Assembly (NCBI GenBank): GCA_002713555.1
Contig: PATG01000047.1
Coordinates: forward strand, 62,563-72,134
DNA length: 9,572 nt
Direction of reading: 5' to 3'
Source of the DNA: Planctomycetaceae bacterium
GTDB lineage: Bacteria > Planctomycetota > Planctomycetia > Pirellulales > Lacipirellulaceae
Of the stretch, positions 5,979-9,572 are shown piece after piece. The notes below the pieces were generated by a model. The model saw only the letters and a program-made list of their open reading frames with translations, did not search any database and was not told where the DNA came from. Position numbers and translations under genes: made by a program. Every line of letters begins with the position of its first letter. Positions within the stretch are counted from its first letter, which is position 1.

Positions 5979-8069
5979 ATGACCAGAAATATTGAGGAGA
6001 TTCGAAATATCGCTGTTTGCGGGCACGGTGGTGCCGGCAAAACAACACTCGTGGACCAATTGCTGGTACAAAGCGGTGCCGTGAATTCCAAACCGAGTGT
6101 CGATGCCGGTACGAGTATTTGTGACTTTGACGAAGAAGAGAAGCATCACAAGCACTCCATCGAAGCAACGGTCGTCCATTGTGATCATGCAGGCAAGCAT
6201 TTTAATCTCATTGACACACCTGGCTATCCAGATCTTGTGGGCCAGATGATTGGATCGCTCCGCGCAGTAGAGACGGCTCTGATTGTGGTTGATGCACATT
6301 CTGGTATCAAGGTAAACACGCGACGTGCCTGGGCCGAAGCTGGCAAGGCCGGCTGTGGACGGATTGTCGTATTGACGAAGCTGGACACGGACAATATTGA
6401 CTTTGCGGGTCTAGTGGATTCGATCAAAGAAGTGTTTGGCAGTAGTTGTGCGTTACTCAATGTGCCCATTGGCCTGGGTGATTCGCTAAGCGGTTTAGCC
6501 AGCACTTTGCAAGTCCCGGACAATACGGATGGGGCCGCGATTGATCCTGCAGAAATAAATGAATCGCTGGTCGAATCAATCATTGAAGTTGACGAAGGTG
6601 TTATGGAGCGCTACTTCGAAGGAGAGCTCCCTTCTGCCGAAGAATTGAGCAAGCTGATGGTTCAGGCCATCGCGACCGGTTCGTTAACGCCCATTGTATG
6701 TGTCTCCACAAAAAAAGAGATTGGCGTCACGGAACTGATGGACACATTAGCCAGCGCTGCGTTGCCACCCTCGATCCTGCCACGAACGGGCACAAAAGCG
6801 GGTGATACGGTTACGCTAAAGCCAGACGCCAGCGCACCTTTGTCAGCGCAGGTATTTAAAACACGGATTGATCCATTTGTCCAAAAGCTTAGTTTTATTC
6901 GTGTCTACTCGGGCACGCTCAAAAAAGATTCTACCGTTGATTCACCTGGTGCCCGCAAGGGAATTAAGTTGGGGCCTTTGCTGGAGGTTCAAGGCAATGA
7001 CACGAGCCCGATTGACGATGCGGGTCCGGGTGAAATTGTGGCCGTAGCCAAATGCGAAGAGTTGCATACCGGCACATCGATCGGTGAAGTGGAATTACCA
7101 CCAATCAATTACCCCACGCCGATGGTTGGACTCGCGGTTGCTCCAAAAAGCCGAGGGGATGAGGTCAAACTATCGGGAGCGTTGCATAAGATTACCGAAG
7201 AAGATCCAACGATCCATCTAGATCATGACCCGGAGACCAAAGAAATGGTTCTCACTGGGATGAGCGAACTGCATTTGATGTTGATCCAAGAAAGGCTAAA
7301 ACGGCGCGATAAGGTTGAAGTCGATACGAGAGAACCCAAAATTCCGTATCGCGAAACAATTCAAAACAATGCCGAAGGAAGTTACCGCCACAAAAAACAA
7401 TCTGGTGGAGCAGGGCAGTTCGCCGAGGTTCATGCCAGGATCTATCCTTTCCCAGAAGGTACGGTTCCTGATGAGTTCGCCAACAAAAGTCGTTTTCCGC
7501 AGCTGAAAAAAACGCACTACCATGAAAACAGCAATTTTCTCTGGGTCGACTCGGTGGTGGGCGCTTCGATTCCAGGCAACTTTATGCCCGCGGTTGAAAA
7601 GGGTTTTTTAGAACGTCTTAAGCAAGGTGTTGTGGCCGGCTATCCAATACAAAATGTGTGTGTTGAAGTCCATTACGGTAAAGATCACCCGGTCGATAGC
7701 AATGAAACGGCTTTTAAAATGGCTTCGAGTAAAGTGTTTGCCCAAATATTTAAGGATGCCAAGCCATCGCTTTTGGAACCGGTAGTCAACATGCACATTA
7801 CGGTTCCCAGTGATAATGTAGGTGATGTATCCAGTGATCTCTCAGGACGACGTGGTCAGATGGTTGGAATGGAGACCGCCGGAGGTGGTATGACCACTGT
7901 CGAGGCAAAAGCACCACTGGGTGAAGTCTCGACTTATGCCCGCACTCTTTCTTCGATGACTGGAGGCCAGGGCAGTTATGCCATGGAGTTTTCTCACTAC
8001 GATGTTGTACCCGGCAATGTGCAACAGGAGATCATATCGAAGGCCAAACTTAAGGATGATGAAGACTAG
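5979..8069 (+). CDS. Elongation factor G-like translational GTPase (EF-G-2 type)
   Basis: This is a ribosome-binding GTPase of the EF-G family, 696 residues with the full five-domain length. The nucleotide site has GHGGAGKTT (15-23), a switch I region AGTSICDFDEEE (43-54), DTPGYPD (79-85), TKLD (133-136) and VSTKK (242-246). Domain II covers about 285-370, domain III about 377-448, domain IV from about 450 with HKKQSGGAGQFAEV (471-484), and domain V from about 600 with the GRRG turn at 623-626. Two points mark it as a paralogue, not canonical EF-G. The DTPGHVD box reads DTPGYPD, with tyrosine at the catalytic histidine position, and the NKxD box reads TKLD. These fit the EF-G-2/FusA2 branch, whose exact role (translocation under special conditions, recycling, or other) is not settled by sequence. 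It starts 100 bases after hisA with a strong ribosome site. No terminator is obvious behind it. A canonical fusA should exist elsewhere in the genome. Confidence 0.9.
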   Translation: MTRNIEEIRNIAVCGHGGAGKTTLVDQLLVQSGAVNSKPSVDAGTSICDFDEEEKHHKHSIEATVVHCDHAGKHFNLIDTPGYPDLVGQMIGSLRAVETALIVVDAHSGIKVNTRRAWAEAGKAGCGRIVVLTKLDTDNIDFAGLVDSIKEVFGSSCALLNVPIGLGDSLSGLASTLQVPDNTDGAAIDPAEINESLVESIIEVDEGVMERYFEGELPSAEELSKLMVQAIATGSLTPIVCVSTKKEIGVTELMDTLASAALPPSILPRTGTKAGDTVTLKPDASAPLSAQVFKTRIDPFVQKLSFIRVYSGTLKKDSTVDSPGARKGIKLGPLLEVQGNDTSPIDDAGPGEIVAVAKCEELHTGTSIGEVELPPINYPTPMVGLAVAPKSRGDEVKLSGALHKITEEDPTIHLDHDPETKEMVLTGMSELHLMLIQERLKRRDKVEVDTREPKIPYRETIQNNAEGSYRHKKQSGGAGQFAEVHARIYPFPEGTVPDEFANKSRFPQLKKTHYHENSNFLWVDSVVGASIPGNFMPAVEKGFLERLKQGVVAGYPIQNVCVEVHYGKDHPVDSNETAFKMASSKVFAQIFKDAKPSLLEPVVNMHITVPSDNVGDVSSDLSGRRGQMVGMETAGGGMTTVEAKAPLGEVSTYARTLSSMTGGQGSYAMEFSHYDVVPGNVQQEIISKAKLKDDED

Positions 8070-8223
8070 GGATCTCTAGCGGGATGGGACTATTAACTTG
8101 GTTTGCTGAAAGTAGGCATGATAGGCAGGTATGGGGGGCATTTCCTCTGCCAATTGGATGCTTGCAATGACTCTCTGGCGAAGTGCGAATTTGGTTAGTG
8201 ATACACGACGTCTCAACAGTTTT

Positions 8224-8269
8224 CTTGTGGTCGAAAGCAGCCCCACAAGCCTCGCTAGCTAGTGCTTTC
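8224..8269 (+). ncRNA. Possible H-type pseudoknot in the intergenic region
   Basis: Two interleaved perfect 7-bp stems can form. CTTGTGG at 8224-8230 pairs with CCACAAG at 8243-8249. GAAAGCA at 8233-8239, inside the first loop, pairs with TGCTTTC at 8263-8269. The connecting loops would be 2, 3 and 13 bases, a geometry allowed for a classical H-type pseudoknot. If transcribed, this would lie in the 3' untranslated region of the EF-G-like gene or in a separate small RNA. No known family is recognised, and chance pairing is possible. Confidence 0.25.
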
Positions 8270-8396
8270 TCCACCCGGAGACGAGTTGGATCCCACGTCA
8301 TGCAGTAAAGACGCATCCCTTGTTTTTATGTGGATATTCCCCAGTCGGCAATGCTCATATGCGTTAAATGCCCAGTGAGACGTTTTTGAGAGTCTC

Positions 8397-8425
8397 TTGC
8401 TATCTGGTGGTCCCGAGCTTATATT
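8397..8425 (+). promoter_or_regulatory. Predicted sigma-70-type promoter for the cold-shock gene
   Basis: TTGCTA at 8397-8402 (four of six consensus positions) and TATATT at 8420-8425 (five of six) are separated by exactly 17 bases. Transcription would begin near 8432, giving a leader of about 236 bases before the ATG at 8668. This is the best-spaced promoter candidate in the window. Confidence 0.45.
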
Positions 8426-8431
8426 TTTATT

Positions 8432-8449
8432 GTTGCGATGAATCGCAAC
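8432..8449 (+). promoter_or_regulatory. Stable hairpin at the predicted 5' end of the cold-shock mRNA
   Basis: GTTGCGA at 8432-8438 pairs perfectly with TCGCAAC at 8443-8449 around the tetraloop TGAA. It has no T-run after it, so it is not a terminator. It sits where transcription from the predicted promoter would begin, so it could protect the mRNA 5' end or, as DNA, act as an operator. Confidence 0.45.
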
Positions 8450-8667
8450 GAGCAGCGATGAAAAGGCTCCCGTACGGTTGGATTGCTTGGTAAGTTAATT
8501 GACCTGTTGGGAGTCCTGCCATCATGCCGCACAATTCGTTGTTTTGGTCTTTTCACGAACGCCTCACACTTTTTTTGTGGTTTACTGCTCCCCTTTTTTT
8601 TCGAGTCGGTGATATGCTTTGTGAAAAGTGATTTCGCCACCCAGGTTTTAGTTTTGTGGAGGCAGCA

Positions 8668-8877
8668 ATGCCAGAAGGTAAGATTAAGAAGCTGTTAACG
8701 GACAAAGGTTTTGGATTCATCGAGGGAGAACGGGGTGACCTGTTTTTTCACCACTCAGAAATCCAAGGGACCACGATCGAAGAATTGAGCGAAGGCCAAG
8801 TCGTCGAATATGAAGTAGGCCAATGGAAAAAAGGCCCTTGCGCGGTTTCTGTACGAGTAGTCGAGCAAACCGCTTAA
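8668..8877 (+). CDS. Small cold-shock-domain (CspA-family) protein
   Basis: This is a single-domain OB-fold nucleic-acid-binding protein of 69 residues, thought to bind single-stranded RNA or DNA and melt mRNA structure. RNP1 is KGFGFI at 13-18 and RNP2 is LFFH at 25-28, within DLFFHHSEIQG. The N-terminal strand reads GKIKKLLTDKGFGF, so the usual W and F of the KWFN segment are absent. This marks a divergent subtype and not a classical CspA. ATG at 8668 is fixed by GGAGG at 8658-8662 with a five-base gap. A GTG at 8656 is in frame but would overlap that site. The gene has its own promoter candidate, a long T-rich leader and a strong terminator at 8941-8974, so it is probably transcribed alone. 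Cold induction cannot be read from the sequence. Confidence 0.9.
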   Translation: MPEGKIKKLLTDKGFGFIEGERGDLFFHHSEIQGTTIEELSEGQVVEYEVGQWKKGPCAVSVRVVEQTA

Positions 8878-8885
8878 CTCGCTAT

Positions 8886-8913
8886 TCAAGGCGAGTGAGT
8901 CAAGGCGAGTGAG
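8886..8913. repeat. 14-base perfect tandem duplication after the cold-shock gene
   Basis: TCAAGGCGAGTGAG is present at 8886-8899 and again at 8900-8913 with no mismatch. The ACTCGC at 8877-8882 is also complementary to GCGAGT within the first copy (8891-8896), allowing a small hairpin. It lies between the stop codon and the terminator and so within the mRNA tail. Confidence 0.85.
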
Positions 8914-8937
8914 ATAACACGAGGTATAACACGACAC
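8914..8937. repeat. 12-base imperfect tandem duplication
   Basis: ATAACACGAGGT at 8914-8925 is followed directly by ATAACACGACAC at 8926-8937. The first nine bases are identical. It abuts the 14-base duplication, so two separate tandem duplications sit side by side. Confidence 0.7.
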
Positions 8938-8940
8938 AAG

Positions 8941-8974
8941 CGCCCCTCGATCAAATGGTCGAGGGGCGTTTTTT
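8941..8974 (+). terminator. Strong intrinsic terminator of the cold-shock gene
   Basis: CGCCCCTCGA at 8941-8950 pairs perfectly with TCGAGGGGCG at 8959-8968. The stem extends by a T-G wobble and a C-G pair to 12 bp around an AAAT loop (8953-8956). Six T residues follow directly at 8969-8974. This is the clearest rho-independent terminator in the window. Confidence 0.93.
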
Positions 8975-9188
8975 ATTCAGTGATCATGGTGGTGTTTTAG
9001 AATACCTCGAATTGGTATGCCATGGATAGTAATAACCATCTGGGCATTCGCATGGCTAAGATGTGTTTTTAAGCTAAAAAATGTATGGTCGCAATTAGGC
9101 CAAACGTTTTACAATACCTCACTTCGAATACGATGTAGCGGTGGGTAAATCAGATCATCCATCCATTGTAGAAGGCAGGGACGGAAGC

Positions 9189-9572
9189 ATGCACAGAATG
9201 CGCTATTCATTGATAACGGGGCTCCTGGTAATTACCTGCTACCCTATGTTTGCTACAGCGTTTGTTACTGCGGCGGACGGACCTTGGCCCCAATGGTTAG
9301 GACCCCATCGAGACGGTATTTCTACAGAAACAGGGCTCTTGCAAACATGGGCTCCCGAGGGGCCCCCACGCCAGTGGTTGTACGAGAATTGCGGACTGGG
9401 CTACTCAGGGCCAGCCATAGTTGGAGATCGTCTATTCATCCTGGGTACGCGTGAGGATCAAGAGCAACTCCTTTGCCTGGATACGACACAGCGCGGAAAA
9501 GAGTTATGGCACACCCCGTTAGGCCCCGTTTATGAAAATAATTGGGGTGACGGCCCACGATCGACACCGATT
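9189..9572 (+). CDS. Secreted PQQ-like beta-propeller protein, N-terminal part
   Basis: The gene runs off the window after 128 codons. The N terminus MHRMRYSLITGLLVITCYP followed by a short polar stretch and VTAAD (26-30) looks like an export signal, with cleavage after about residue 24 or 29. The mature part opens with GPWPQWLGPHRDGIS (31-45), then GYSGPAIVGDRLFILG (71-86), LLCLD (94-98), GKELW (103-107) and, at the edge, NNWGDGPRSTP (117-127). This spacing of W-containing blades is typical of PQQ-binding-like or BamB-like beta-propellers that are abundant in planctomycetes. The substrate or cofactor cannot be inferred; many such proteins bind no PQQ. ATG at 9189 has AGGG eight bases ahead, and ATG at 9198 with GGAAG at 9183-9187 is an equally good start that keeps the signal. 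It lies beyond the strong terminator and so is a separate unit. No clear promoter is visible in 8975-9188. Confidence 0.85.
   Translation, partial: MHRMRYSLITGLLVITCYPMFATAFVTAADGPWPQWLGPHRDGISTETGLLQTWAPEGPPRQWLYENCGLGYSGPAIVGDRLFILGTREDQEQLLCLDTTQRGKELWHTPLGPVYENNWGDGPRSTPI

Larger units (their letters stand above)
8070..8667. other. Long gap between the EF-G-like gene and the cold-shock gene
   Basis: This 598-base stretch contains no credible gene: open frames in it, on either strand, lack family features and good starts. It does hold a possible pseudoknot (8224-8269), a promoter candidate (8397-8425) followed by a stable hairpin (8432-8449), and two T-tracts (8570-8576 and 8594-8601), each listed separately. 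The part after about 8432 is probably the untranslated leader of the cold-shock gene. Confidence 0.55.

Noticed and set aside
8050..8640. Minus-strand open frames across the EF-G to cold-shock gap (about 8050-8316 and 8419-8640)
   Set aside because: Their translations show no domain, signal or composition typical of the real genes here, and no ribosome site precedes them.
8656..8667. GTG at 8656 as the cold-shock protein start
   Set aside because: It overlaps the GGAGG site that is ideally placed for ATG 8668, and the extra residues are not typical of the family.
9087..9115. TACAAT at 9110-9115 as a promoter -10 for the beta-propeller gene
   Set aside because: The bases 17 or 18 upstream (GGTCGC or TGGTCG) do not resemble a -35 element.
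1..9572. CRISPR array, transposase, defence or biosynthetic cluster
   Set aside because: No regularly spaced repeats, transposase motifs or such gene families are seen. The window is mainly housekeeping genes.

Overview
The window looks like a chromosomal housekeeping stretch from a planctomycete, probably Pirellulaceae-like. This is inferred from protein style, not from a marker gene. The clues are a long prepilin peptidase without zinc cysteines, a secreted PQQ-type beta-propeller protein with the WPQWLGP...RDGIS opening, an extra EF-G-like GTPase, wide gaps between genes and mostly weak ribosome binding sites. All supported genes lie on the + strand. I see no insertion sequence, prophage, CRISPR array, tRNA or rRNA.

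Layout. Positions 1-418 hold no convincing gene but contain several short hairpins that share the pentamer AGGGT/ACCCT. Shikimate kinase (419-943) is followed by a type 4 prepilin peptidase (1028-2437). Directly after it lies a gene that is readable only if two single extra bases are removed (2457-2980): a frameshifted pseudogene or a pair of sequencing errors. Next is an OmpA/MotB-type lipoprotein (about 3137-3958), then a 339-base gap carrying a 14-base tandem repeat. HisH (4298-4906) and HisA (5162-5878) follow, separated by 255 bases that include a 7-bp inverted repeat just ahead of hisA. A translational GTPase of the EF-G-2 type (5979-8069) has the clearest Shine-Dalgarno of the large genes.

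A 598-base gap (8070-8667) holds a possible H-type pseudoknot, a plausible promoter whose predicted start falls on a hairpin, and two long T-tracts. It leads into a small cold-shock-domain protein (8668-8877). Behind that gene are two short tandem duplications and a strong intrinsic terminator (8941-8974). The window ends inside a secreted beta-propeller protein (9189 onward).

How they work together. HisH supplies ammonia to HisF (not in this window), and HisA makes the substrate of that same enzyme, so the pair is functionally coherent. Shikimate kinase serves aromatic amino acid synthesis. The peptidase matures type IV pilin-like or type II secretion pseudopilin precursors, and the OmpA-like lipoprotein anchors an envelope layer to peptidoglycan. 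The GTPase and the cold-shock protein relate to translation and RNA handling. I do not see a new multi-gene system. The points most worth a second look are the doubly frameshifted gene and the RNA-like structures ahead of aroK and the cold-shock gene.
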